A DNA stretch of 8,065 bases from Bryobacterales bacterium. Lineage in GTDB: Bacteria; Acidobacteriota; Terriglobia; Bryobacterales; Bryobacteraceae. Position numbers and translations under genes: made by a program. How positions within the stretch are numbered: the stretch's first letter is position 1; each line of letters opens with the position of its first letter. Under the pieces are notes generated by a model, which saw only the letters and a program-made list of their open reading frames with translations, was not told the origin of the DNA and ran no database searches. Of this stretch, positions 1 to 7,100 are shown in pieces. Location: positions 6,687 to 14,751 of the forward strand of contig DNFG01000019.1 of the NCBI GenBank assembly GCA_003487005.1. The letters are read 5' to 3'.

Positions 1-14
1 CGCTCTTCCGATCT
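1..14 (+). other. Residual Illumina sequencing adapter at contig end
   Basis: The first 14 bases, CGCTCTTCCGATCT, are identical to the 3' end of the Illumina TruSeq read-1 adapter. Read in the gatB frame they give Arg-Ser-Ser-Asp, which does not resemble the conserved GatB residues expected just before the Leu-Ala-Leu-Asn-Cys stretch, whereas the sequence directly after them does fit GatB. I infer untrimmed adapter at the end of an assembled contig, not native DNA. The last two adapter bases share a codon with the first genomic base, so the exact junction is uncertain by a base or two. Confidence 0.9.
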
Positions 15-1281
15 GATCGAGGCATCGCTCGCGCTGAACTGCCGGATCAACCCGAAGTCGATCTTCGCGCGCAAAAACTACTTCTATCCGGACCTGCCGA
101 AGGGCTACCAGATCTCCCAGTTCGATCTGCCGCTCGCCGAACACGGCTGGGTGGAGATCGAAATCGAGGGCGCACGCAAGCGGATCGGCGTGACGCGCGT
201 CCACATGGAGGATGATGCGGGGAAGAGTTCGCACGAAGGCTTCCGCGACAGCGACCGCTATTCGTACGTGGATCTGAACCGCTGCGGCTCGCCGCTGATC
301 GAGATCGTGACCGAACCCGATATGCGCTCGGCCGACGAGGCCTACGCGTTTCTCACCGAATTGAAGCAGGCGCTCGAGTACACCGGCGTGTCGAGTTGCG
401 ACATGGAGAAGGGGCAGTTGCGGTGCGACGCCAACGTCAGCGTCCGCCTCAAAGGGGCGGAGAAGTTTGGGACGAAGGCGGAGGTCAAAAACCTCAATTC
501 CTTCCGGTTTCTGAAGCAGGCAGTTGACTACGAAATCGCGAGGCAGGTGGGGTTGATCGAGGCGGGCGGCGCGGTGAAGCAGGAGACGCGGCTGTGGCAC
601 GTCGAACTGGGCGAGACCGTGGGGATGCGCAGCAAGGAGGAGGCGCACGATTACCGGTACTTCCCCGAGCCGGATCTGGCGCCGCTCGTGGTGCCCGCGG
701 AGTGGCTCGAATCGATCCGGGCGCGGATGAGCGAACTGCCCGCGGCCAAGCGGAAGCGGTATGTCGATGAACTGGGATTGAAGGCGTACGACGCGGAAGT
801 GCTGACCGCCGACAAGGCCGTGGCGGAATACTTCGAAACCGTCGCCGCCGGCGCCGGCGACGCCAAACTTGCCGCGAACTGGGTGATGGGCGACCTCGCG
901 GGGCTTTTGAAAGCGGAAGGCAAAGGGATCAGCGAATCGCCCGTCCCGGCGGACGCCCTCGGCGAACTGGTCGCGCTCGTGGCGAAGGGCGAGTTGACCG
1001 GCAAACTGGCCAAGGATGTCCTCGCGAAGATGGCGGCAACGGGCGGCCGCGCGGCGGAGATCGTCGAGCGAGAAGGGTTGAAGTCCATCTCGGACACCGG
1101 CGAACTCGAACGCATCATCGACGAGGCGATCGCCAACAATCCGAAGCAGGTGGAACAGTACAAGGCGGGCAAAACGACCCTGGCTCAGTTCTTCATCGGG
1201 CAGGTCATGAAGGCTACGAAGGGGCAGGCGGATCCGGCCGTGGCGAAGAAAATCGTGGAGGAGAAACTTTCGGCTGCGTAG
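15..1281 (+). CDS. gatB: Aspartyl/glutamyl-tRNA amidotransferase subunit B (5' truncated)
   Basis: GatB is the tRNA-binding and kinase-like subunit of the cytoplasmic GatCAB complex. It phosphorylates the side chain of misacylated Glu-tRNAGln (or Asp-tRNAAsn), which is then amidated with ammonia released by GatA. About 420 residues are present out of the usual 475-480, so only the first 50-60 are missing, cut off by the contig end. Signature blocks are visible: [17 protein letters not shown] near the start, [10 protein letters not shown] (bases 202-231), [18 protein letters not shown] (268-321), then [20 protein letters not shown] and [16 protein letters not shown]. The C-terminal third is the helical GatB/YqeY tRNA-binding domain, ending with [16 protein letters not shown]. 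The frame is open from base 1 to a TAG stop. The first in-frame ATG at 151 lies inside the conserved core and is not the real start. gatA and gatC are not in view. Presence of GatB implies indirect synthesis of Gln-tRNA and/or Asn-tRNA. Confidence 0.97.
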
Positions 1282-1346
1282 GGTCGTCCTAGCAACGAAG
1301 GAGCGCCGCTTGGCCCTTGGTCGCGCGGTGTGATTAACTGAGACAC

Positions 1347-2291
1347 ATGAAAAACGCCTTCCTGGTTCTGATGCTGTTGGCCGCCCCGCTGGCGGCGCAG
1401 GTAGCGATGACGAAAGAAGAGGGCAAGATCGCCGTCACGATTGACGGGAAGCCCTTCACGACCTTCTATTACAGCGGGGAGGACGTGCCCAAGCCGTTCC
1501 TGCATCCGCTGCTGACCGCGAGCGGCAAGCGCATCACGCGCATGTACCCGATGGAAAGCGTGGACGGAGAGACCAAGGATCACCCCCACCATCGCGGACT
1601 CTGGTTCACCCACGGCGAAATCAACGAATGGGACTTCTGGGCGAACGAAAAGCAGATGGCCGCCAAGCGCAAACACCAGGGCACGATTGAACTCGTCAAA
1701 CTCGACAAGGCGCAGGGCGGCAAGAAGCAGGGCGAAATCGTCAGCGTCCACCGGTGGAAGGCTCCCGATGGAACGCCGCTGATCGAAGAGCACCGCAAGA
1801 TGACCTTCCATGCCGGCACGCAGCACCGGGTGGTGGATTTTGACGTCACCTTCAAGGCGCTCAGCCCCATCAAATTCCGTGACACCAAGGAAGGCACCTT
1901 CGCCATCCGCCTGCGCGATGAACTGATGGAACGCAAAGGCGGCACGCTCGTCAACGCCGAAGGCGGCAAGGGCATGCGCGAAGTCTGGGGCAAGCCCAGC
2001 CCCTGGAACGACTACTACGGGCCGCTCGAAGGCGAGACCGTCGGCGTCGCCATCCTCGACCATCCCGGCAACTACCGCCATCCCACCCACTGGCACTCCC
2101 GCGACTACGGCCTGTTCGCCGCGAATCCCTTCGGCGAACACGACTACTACCGCGACAAGACCCGCGACGCCGGCCTCTCTCTTGACACTGGCAAATCGGC
2201 CCGCTGGCGCTACCGCGTCGTCATCCACTCCGGAACGACCGAGGAAGCCGGCATCGCCAAAATGTTCGCCGACTACGCGAAGACCAAGTGA
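1347..2291 (+). CDS. Exported DUF6807 (PmoA-like) family protein
   Basis: A 314-residue protein with a clear signal peptide: Lys2, a hydrophobic core over residues 4-14, and a likely cut after LAA or LAAQ near residues 17-18. It should act in the periplasm. The body matches my memory of the DUF6807 family, which databases often call "methane oxygenase PmoA". That label is misleading, because nothing here resembles the membrane subunit of methane monooxygenase. Family-type blocks are PFLHPLLTASGKRITRMYPM (50-69), DHPHHRGLWFTHG (78-90) followed by WDFW, and a second His-rich block DHPGNYRHPTHWHSRDYGLF (238-257). The clustered histidines suggest metal or sugar binding, which is inference. The family is common in Planctomycetes and Acidobacteria, often near carbohydrate genes, and no reaction is established to my knowledge. 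The ATG at 1347 is chosen because it directly precedes the signal peptide, although no strong ribosome site is seen. It lies 65 bases after gatB and its stop overlaps the next gene. Confidence 0.88.
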   Translation: MKNAFLVLMLLAAPLAAQVAMTKEEGKIAVTIDGKPFTTFYYSGEDVPKPFLHPLLTASGKRITRMYPMESVDGETKDHPHHRGLWFTHGEINEWDFWANEKQMAAKRKHQGTIELVKLDKAQGGKKQGEIVSVHRWKAPDGTPLIEEHRKMTFHAGTQHRVVDFDVTFKALSPIKFRDTKEGTFAIRLRDELMERKGGTLVNAEGGKGMREVWGKPSPWNDYYGPLEGETVGVAILDHPGNYRHPTHWHSRDYGLFAANPFGEHDYYRDKTRDAGLSLDTGKSARWRYRVVIHSGTTEEAGIAKMFADYAKTK

Positions 2292-2731
2292 GACCACTGT
2301 TGATGCTGACGGCGGCGCTCGGGCTGATGGCCCTGGCGCCGCCGCCGCGTTTGGGGGACCCGCTGCCTGGTAGAGATGGTGCCCCCGGGAAGGCGTTCGA
2401 GGATGTCGTGGTCGTCGAGTCGGACGGGCGCCAGATCCTGGTGGACGCGGCGGGCGTGGTGCGCCGGGTGTTCGCTGCGGGCGCGCCAGTCAGGCAGGAG
2501 ACTCAGATCTGGCTGGAAGGGCGTGCCCTCTGGCGCGATGTCTGCGCACGCTGCCATGGAATCGATGGGCGCGACACAGGCTACCCTGGAACCCGTTCAA
2601 TGCAGGGTTATGGCAACGGCAAGACGGATGAACAGATCCTTCGCCGCATCGAAACCAGCAGCACCGTGGATGTGTCGGTCTATTCGGCGCGAGACCGCCG
2701 GGCGCTGGCCCTGTTCGTGGGCGGTCTGTAG
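2288..2731 (+). CDS. Small exported monoheme cytochrome c
   Basis: A 147-residue protein with an N-terminal hydrophobic segment (residues 3-17, ending ALA) that reads as a Sec signal or membrane anchor. A single haem-binding motif CARCH sits at residues 86-90 (bases 2543-2557), where two cysteines hold haem c and His90 is the proximal ligand. Met105 in the segment RSMQGYGNGKTD is the best candidate for the distal ligand. The C-terminal helix, ending DRRALALFVGGL, is typical of class I cytochromes c. The role would be periplasmic electron transfer; the partner is not known. Residues 35-70 form a beta-rich, Val-rich stretch before the haem domain that I do not recognise. GTG at 2288 is preferred over ATG 2303 because it supplies Arg2 for the signal peptide and gives the GTGA overlap with the DUF6807 stop, a sign of translational coupling. 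The two proteins are therefore likely made together. Confidence 0.85.
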   Translation: MRPLLMLTAALGLMALAPPPRLGDPLPGRDGAPGKAFEDVVVVESDGRQILVDAAGVVRRVFAAGAPVRQETQIWLEGRALWRDVCARCHGIDGRDTGYPGTRSMQGYGNGKTDEQILRRIETSSTVDVSVYSARDRRALALFVGGL

Positions 2732-2737
2732 CCCGGG

Positions 2738-3463
2738 TCAGACCATATTCAGCCCGCCCGACACCTGCAGGTTCTGCCCCGTGATCCAGTTCGCTTCCGG
2801 TGTGCACAGCCACGCCACCGATTCCGCGATCTCTTCCGGCTTGCCCGCCCGGCCCAGCGGCGTGAGTTTCGGCGCAAGCTCTGCCAGGCTCGGCAGCGCA
2901 TGGTACATGTCCGTCTCCGTGAACCCCGGCGACACCGTGTTCACCGTAATGTGCCGGTGCGCCAGTTCCCGCGCCAGAATCCGCGTGAATTGCTCCAGCG
3001 CCGCCTTCGATCCGCAGTAAATCCCGAAGTTGTGCGGCGAACTCACCGTCGCCCCCGTCGATACGTTCACGATCCGCCCGCCATCCGGCAGACACTTCGC
3101 CGCTTCCTGCAAACAGAAAAAAGCACCCCGCGTGTTCACCGCGAACACCCGCTCGAAATCTTCCAGCGGCGTCTCGGCGATCGGACGGGCATAGCCCACT
3201 CCCGCATTATTGACGAGAATGTCCAACTTCTCGAACTCCCGCCGGACCCGGTTGAACATCGCCTCGATCGCCGTCAGGTCGCCCAGATCGGCCTGCACCG
3301 CGAAGCCATTGCACTCCCGCGCCACGGCTTCGGCCTCCTCGCGCGATTGGGCATAATTGACGGCCACCTGGGCGCCCATCGCCGCAAGCTTTAGCGCGAT
3401 CGCCCGGCCGATGCCTCGGGAGGCGCCTGTGACCAGCGCGGTCTTTCCGGAAAGTGGGGGCAT
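2738..3463 (-). CDS. Short-chain dehydrogenase/reductase, FabG-like
   Basis: A 241-residue cytoplasmic NAD(P)H-dependent oxidoreductase of the classical SDR family, with the usual length and motif order. The Rossmann dinucleotide motif TGASRGIG is at residues 12-19. NYAQS follows the second strand and suggests NADP(H) preference (inference). ADL is at 58-60, NNAG at 85-88, the structural Asn110 lies in VNTRG, and the catalytic Tyr149 and Lys153 lie in YCGSK. SPGFTETDM (178-186) and WITGQNLQVSGG complete the fold. The position 13 residues before Tyr149, normally the catalytic Ser, is Thr136 in NVSTG. The frame stays open upstream to a TTG at 3520, but I place the start at ATG 3463, which gives the standard MPPLSGKTALVTG beginning. 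The extra 19 residues are not SDR-like. Substrate cannot be told; 3-oxoacyl-ACP reductase is only one of many options. It converges with the cytochrome gene (6 bases apart) and diverges from the receptor. Confidence 0.93.
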   Translation of the reverse strand: MPPLSGKTALVTGASRGIGRAIALKLAAMGAQVAVNYAQSREEAEAVARECNGFAVQADLGDLTAIEAMFNRVRREFEKLDILVNNAGVGYARPIAETPLEDFERVFAVNTRGAFFCLQEAAKCLPDGGRIVNVSTGATVSSPHNFGIYCGSKAALEQFTRILARELAHRHITVNTVSPGFTETDMYHALPSLAELAPKLTPLGRAGKPEEIAESVAWLCTPEANWITGQNLQVSGGLNMV

Positions 3464-3533
3464 GGGTACAGGATAACGCCACCAGGGCCGGAGTGGGGTC
3501 TGACTGGTCGTACTCAACAATAGACCAAAAGAG

Positions 3534-3562
3534 GCTATCTAGCGATTGCTTTTTTGTCTCAA
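3534..3562 (-). promoter_or_regulatory. Possible promoter for the SDR gene
   Basis: On the minus strand, TTGAGA (plus coordinates 3557-3562, 5 of 6 matches to TTGACA) is followed after 17 bases by GATAGC (3534-3539, 3 of 6 to TATAAT). Transcription would begin near 3527 and leave a leader of about 65 bases before ATG 3463. The -10 element is weak. The site overlaps the receptor promoter on the other strand, so the two may compete. Position and spacing support it; no experiment does. Confidence 0.25.
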
Positions 3563-3574
3563 CTCCCCTATACT
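3546..3574 (+). promoter_or_regulatory. Likely sigma70-type promoter of the TonB receptor transcript
   Basis: TTGCTT (3546-3551) and TATACT (3569-3574, 5 of 6 to consensus) are separated by exactly 17 bases, in an AT-richer island within GC-rich DNA. Transcription would start near 3581, giving a 5' leader of about 105 bases before the receptor ATG. This also rules out the far upstream in-frame start of the receptor frame at 3554, which lies before the -10 box. The -35 match is only 3 of 6. Confidence 0.5.
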
Positions 3575-3592
3575 CGTCCCACGCATGGCTTC

Positions 3593-3598
3593 AGGAGG
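3593..3598 (+). promoter_or_regulatory. Consensus ribosome binding site of the leader ORF
   Basis: AGGAGG, a perfect Shine-Dalgarno core, ends 5 bases before the ATG at 3604. It is the best ribosome site in the window, stronger than the one serving the receptor itself, and is the main reason for calling the short leader ORF. Confidence 0.6.
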
Positions 3599-3603
3599 AA
3601 GAA

Positions 3604-3675
3604 ATGGATCCCGGTCTGGAGGCGGCGTCAACCGCACTTCCAGAGGTCATGCCCAATCGCTGGATCTTCAGGTAG
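3604..3675 (+). CDS. Putative 23-residue leader peptide upstream of the TonB receptor
   Basis: This short frame starts with ATG five bases after a perfect AGGAGG and encodes 23 residues, beginning MDPGLEAAS and ending NRWIFR before a TAG stop. It lies wholly within the predicted leader transcript, about 23 bases after the expected start of transcription. The stop codon at 3673-3675 abuts and partly merges with the receptor's ribosome site, and only 10 bases separate it from the receptor ATG. This layout suggests translational coupling: ribosomes finishing the short frame would open or reload at the receptor start. The peptide has no signal sequence, membrane segment or run of one amino acid, so classical amino-acid attenuation is not indicated. 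I do not recognise the peptide. It could also be a chance ORF, since 23 codons is short. Confidence 0.45.
   Translation: MDPGLEAASTALPEVMPNRWIFR
3615..3644 (+). other. Possible hairpin inside the leader ORF
   Basis: TCTGGA (3615-3620) can pair with TCCAGA (3639-3644), and within it GCGG (3622-3625) with CCGC (3632-3635), around a CGTCAA loop. The two stems are separated by a 1-by-3 internal loop. No T-tract follows, so it is not a terminator. A translating ribosome on the leader ORF would unfold it. Whether it regulates the receptor is inference. Confidence 0.3.
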
Positions 3676-3680
3676 AGGAG
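3674..3680 (+). promoter_or_regulatory. Ribosome binding site fixing the receptor start
   Basis: AGAGGAG lies 5 bases before ATG 3686 and 8 bases before the adjacent ATG 3689. It shows that translation of the receptor begins at the double ATG and not at the upstream in-frame TTG at 3554. Its first bases are part of the leader ORF stop codon. Confidence 0.75.
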
Positions 3681-3685
3681 TTTCC

Positions 3686-6600
3686 ATGATGAAAACCAAG
3701 AGCATGAGCCTTTGGGGCCTGCTGCCAGTTGCGGTGATGCTGGCCGTGGGCCATTTTGGCGCCGTCCCCGTGGAGGCGCAGATCCTGTATGGAACCGTCG
3801 TCGGCAATGTGACCGATCCGAGCGGCGCGGCGATCCCCGGCGCGGCCGTCGTGGTAACCAACCGGCAAACCAACTGGACCCGTCAGGTTTCGACCGGTCC
3901 GGCGGGCGGCTTCACGGTTTCCACTGTGCCGGGCGGCACCTATGAACTGCGCGTGACGCTCGAAGGCTTCCGGACCTACGTCCAGAGCGGCCTCAATGTA
4001 GCCACCAACACCGTCACGCGCGCGGATGTCGTCATGCAGTTGGGCCAGGTCAGCGAGCAGATCGAAGTCTCGGCCCAGGCTCTGGCGCTGCAGACCGACC
4101 GGGCCGAAGTCCGGTCGGAAGTGACGCGAGCCACTCTCGAGAATGTCCCGGTCCCGCCAGGTCGCAATTACCAGCAGCTTTTCGTCACTCTGCCGGGCTT
4201 CTCGCAACCCCGCGACTCGCACTCGATCCCCTCGAACCCCTCCCGCGCTCTCCAGTTCGAGGTCAACGGGACCGTCGCCGCGTCCAATAACGTCCGCCTT
4301 GACGGCGCCACGCAGTTCAACGTCTGGCTGCCCCACGTCACCGCTTACGTCCCCGCTCTCGAATCCATCGAAGCCGTCAACGTCGTCACCGGCTCCTTTG
4401 ACGCTGAACAGGGCCTCGCCGGCGGCGCCGCGATCAATGTCCAGATCAAGAGCGGCACGAACGAAGTCCACGGCTCGGCGTTCGAGTATCACAACAACAA
4501 CAAAACCAAGGCCAAACCCTTCTTCCTGCCCCAGGGTGAACGCAATCCGCGCGCCACTTTCAACCAGTTCGGCGGTACCATCGGCGGCCCCATCAAGAGA
4601 GACCGCATCTTCTATTTCGGCAGCTACGAAGGCACCACTGACCGCCAGTTCGCCGGAGGACTCTACACCGTGCCGACGGTGCTCAGCCGCCAGGGCATCA
4701 TGACCGAGTCCAACCTGCCTGTCTACGATCCGATGACCGGCAATATCAATGGTCAGGGGCGCACTCCGTTCCCGAATCAGACCCTGCCGGCAGCGCGCAT
4801 GAGCCGCCCGTCCCTGCTGCTGAACGAACTGCTGCCGATGCCGACGGATCCCGCCGCGTTCCAGGGCAACCTGTTCGCGCAGGGGATCTACGGCTTCGAC
4901 CGGCACACCATTGATGCCAAAACCAACTTCAACATCACCGACAAGCTGACCTCCTACGTCCGTTACAGCTTCCTCGATTACAGCGCCAACATGCCCACTT
5001 CTCACGGTGATCTGGGCGGCTCCGTCATCCGCGGCGGGAATCCGGGGCAGGGCTACGGCAACACCCACAGCCTGACGGCCGCCATGACCTACACCTTCTC
5101 TCCGAATTTCATCATCGATTCGAACTTCGGCTACACCCTGATGGACACCAACGTCGAGCAGCCAAGGCTGGAAGAAAACCTGGGCCGCGACTTCCTGGGA
5201 CTGCCGGGGACTAACGGCACTCGCCGTTTCGAGGGCGGGTGGCCCGGATTCGGCATCAACAACCACACCGCCTTCGGCATGGCCCAGAACTACATGCCCT
5301 ACTTCCGCAGCGATCCCCAGTGGCAGTGGATCGTCAACGGCAACCTCACCAAGGGGGCGCACAATCTCCGCTTCGGCATGGAACTCGGCTGGCAGCACCT
5401 GAACCACATCCAGCCCGAGTTCTACGGCGGCGCCGGTCCGGCCTCGGGCCGTTTCAACTTTGCCGGAGGGCCGACCGGTCTCAACGGCGGACCCGCCCCG
5501 AACCAGTGGAACTCCTATTCCACCTTTCTGCTCGGCCTGCCGACTCAGGTGGCCAAACTCTACCAGTGGCCGGACCAGTACAACACGCGCACCTCGATGC
5601 AGAGCCTCTACTTCCGCGACCAGTGGCAGGTCAACCGGCGCGTGACCCTCAACTTCGGTACACGCTGGAACTACTTCCCCATGCCGACGCGCTCCGACCG
5701 GGGTCTCGAACGCTACTTCTTCCCCGGCGCCGGCGGCGAACTGGCCAACCAGGTCATGGTCTGCGGCGTGGGCGCCGCTCCCCGCGACTGCGGCGTCAGG
5801 CAGAGCAAACGCCTGTTCGCGCCGACCATTGGTCTGGCTTACCGCATGACGGATACGACTGTGCTCCGCATGGGCTACGGCCTCAACACCGACCCGTGGA
5901 ATATCGCTCGCGCGATGCGCACCAACCATCCGCTGCTCACCGCCCAGACGGTGAACGCCGTGAATTCCTGGCAGCCAGTGAGCCGGTTTGAGGACGGCAT
6001 CCCCGTGTTGACCGAACCCGATCTCGGGAATGGCATCATCCCCATCCCGCAGACCGTCGTGACCAACACACTCGACGACGAATTCCGCCGCGGCTATGTC
6101 CAAAGCTGGAACGTCACCCTGCAGAAGCAGTTCCGCGGCGGCTGGGTGGCTCAGGCCGGTTATGTCGCTACCCGCCAGACCGGGTTCCTCGGCTACGAAG
6201 AGCGCAACTACGGCTTCCCTGGAGGCGGCGCCGCCAGCCGTGTCTACTTCCCATTCACCCAGCGGAACGTCTCGACCGCCGTCGTGAATCGCATAGGCAA
6301 CAGCACCTACGATTCACTCCAGACCTCGCTCGAACGCCGGTTCGCCAATGGCTTCCAGATGAATGTAATGTACACATTCTCCAAATGCATCGGCATCGCC
6401 GGCTACGGTAACTCAGGCGACCGCGCCTCCATCAAGATCCCTGGGTACTTCCACCTCAACCGGAGCCAGTGCGGCCAGCACCAGCCGCACAATTACAGCA
6501 CCACCGGCATCTGGGAACTCCCCTTCGGCAAAGGCAAGAACTGGGCCACCTCCGGCGTCGGCGCCGCGCTCTTCGGGGGATGGCAGATCAACGGCATGCT

Positions 6601-7075
6601 GAACATGTACTCGGGCAGTCCGTTCACCGTGGGCTCCTCTGGGGCTTCGCTGAATGCGCCGGAGAACGGCCAGCGCGCCCACTGGGTCGGCGGCAACGTC
6701 AAACCCCGGAAGTTGGGCGGTACCGGCCGCGGCCAGGCGTTCTACGACTGGACCCAGTTCGCTCCTGTCACCACCCCCGAGTTCGGCAGCCTCGGCTTCA
6801 ATACCCTCCTGGGACCGGGCCTCATCAACCTCGATATGGGCCTCTTCCGGAACTTCCAGATCACCGAAAGAGTCCGGATGACGTTCCGCGCCGAGGCCTT
6901 CAATGCCACCAACACCCCTCACTTCGGAAACCCGAGCAACAACATCTCCAATCTCCGGCTGAATCCCGACGGCTCCTTCAGTTCCGGGGTGTTCGAGATC
7001 ACCGGTGTCCGCAACACCGGCCGCGAGGGGATCGACGAGCGCGTGTTCCGCTTCGGTTTGCGTTTCCAGTTCTGA
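3686..7075 (+). CDS. TonB-dependent outer-membrane receptor with carboxypeptidase regulatory-like domain
   Basis: A 1129-residue outer-membrane protein of the large Acidobacteria/Solibacter-type (Oar-like) TonB receptor class. The signal peptide starts MMKTKS, has a hydrophobic core over residues 9-22, and is probably cut after VEA at residue 31. Residues 33-118 form a carboxypeptidase-regulatory-like beta-sandwich (GTVVGNVTDPSGAAIPGAAV, YELRVTLEGFRTY). The plug follows to about residue 300, with the typical ESIEAVNVVTGSFDAEQG, GGAAINVQIKSGTNEVHGS and FNQFGGTIGGPI blocks. The rest is the beta-barrel, with the late signatures WELPFGKGKNW, FRNFQITERVRMTFRAEAF and NATNTPHFGNPSNN. It ends in FRFGLRFQF, a terminal Phe as used for outer-membrane assembly. 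It should import a bulky substrate, perhaps a glycan or peptide, with energy from TonB-ExbBD; substrate is unknown. No SusD-like lipoprotein gene adjoins it. Two cysteine pairs (C693/C702, C901/C929) may form disulfides in outer loops. Transcription probably ends at the hairpin 25 bases downstream. Confidence 0.95.
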   Translation: MMKTKSMSLWGLLPVAVMLAVGHFGAVPVEAQILYGTVVGNVTDPSGAAIPGAAVVVTNRQTNWTRQVSTGPAGGFTVSTVPGGTYELRVTLEGFRTYVQSGLNVATNTVTRADVVMQLGQVSEQIEVSAQALALQTDRAEVRSEVTRATLENVPVPPGRNYQQLFVTLPGFSQPRDSHSIPSNPSRALQFEVNGTVAASNNVRLDGATQFNVWLPHVTAYVPALESIEAVNVVTGSFDAEQGLAGGAAINVQIKSGTNEVHGSAFEYHNNNKTKAKPFFLPQGERNPRATFNQFGGTIGGPIKRDRIFYFGSYEGTTDRQFAGGLYTVPTVLSRQGIMTESNLPVYDPMTGNINGQGRTPFPNQTLPAARMSRPSLLLNELLPMPTDPAAFQGNLFAQGIYGFDRHTIDAKTNFNITDKLTSYVRYSFLDYSANMPTSHGDLGGSVIRGGNPGQGYGNTHSLTAAMTYTFSPNFIIDSNFGYTLMDTNVEQPRLEENLGRDFLGLPGTNGTRRFEGGWPGFGINNHTAFGMAQNYMPYFRSDPQWQWIVNGNLTKGAHNLRFGMELGWQHLNHIQPEFYGGAGPASGRFNFAGGPTGLNGGPAPNQWNSYSTFLLGLPTQVAKLYQWPDQYNTRTSMQSLYFRDQWQVNRRVTLNFGTRWNYFPMPTRSDRGLERYFFPGAGGELANQVMVCGVGAAPRDCGVRQSKRLFAPTIGLAYRMTDTTVLRMGYGLNTDPWNIARAMRTNHPLLTAQTVNAVNSWQPVSRFEDGIPVLTEPDLGNGIIPIPQTVVTNTLDDEFRRGYVQSWNVTLQKQFRGGWVAQAGYVATRQTGFLGYEERNYGFPGGGAASRVYFPFTQRNVSTAVVNRIGNSTYDSLQTSLERRFANGFQMNVMYTFSKCIGIAGYGNSGDRASIKIPGYFHLNRSQCGQHQPHNYSTTGIWELPFGKGKNWATSGVGAALFGGWQINGMLNMYSGSPFTVGSSGASLNAPENGQRAHWVGGNVKPRKLGGTGRGQAFYDWTQFAPVTTPEFGSLGFNTLLGPGLINLDMGLFRNFQITERVRMTFRAEAFNATNTPHFGNPSNNISNLRLNPDGSFSSGVFEITGVRNTGREGIDERVFRFGLRFQF

Positions 7076-7100
7076 CCAGGGAAACGTCAAACTCAAAATC

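Noticed and set aside
1310..1337. Promoter-like TTGGCC with GATTAA upstream of the DUF6807 gene
   Set aside because: The spacing is 16 bases but the -10 matches only 3 of 6, and transcription would begin almost at the start codon. It is too weak to list; read-through from gatB is also possible.
1282..1346. Terminator after gatB
   Set aside because: Only 4-bp stems such as TAGG/CCTA can be formed and there is no T-tract.
1347..2291. Methane monooxygenase subunit PmoA
   Set aside because: The protein is a soluble exported one with a single signal segment and no multi-helix membrane architecture. The PmoA name attached to the family should not be taken as methane oxidation.
1185..2297. 370-residue minus-strand frame opposite gatB's end and the DUF6807 gene
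   Set aside because: It is a shadow of the plus-strand genes with low-complexity composition and no family features. It also crosses the boundary of two unrelated real genes.
2490..3095. 201-residue minus-strand frame across the cytochrome and SDR genes
   Set aside because: It overlaps two well-supported genes in other frames and shows no motifs.
3464..3520. 19-codon N-terminal extension of the SDR from TTG 3520
   Set aside because: SDR proteins start close to the TGxxxGIG motif, and the extra residues are unlike any SDR N-terminus. ATG 3463 gives a normal protein.
3554..3685. 44-codon upstream extension of the receptor starting at TTG 3554
   Set aside because: It begins before the predicted -10 box, has no ribosome site, and would place a basic, non-hydrophobic stretch in front of a clear signal peptide. 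ATG 3686 has AGAGGAG at correct spacing.
3668..6103. 811-residue open frame on the minus strand opposite the TonB receptor
   Set aside because: It mirrors the codon bias of the receptor gene in GC-rich DNA. Its translation has no recognisable domain, while the plus strand carries a complete, clearly identified protein.
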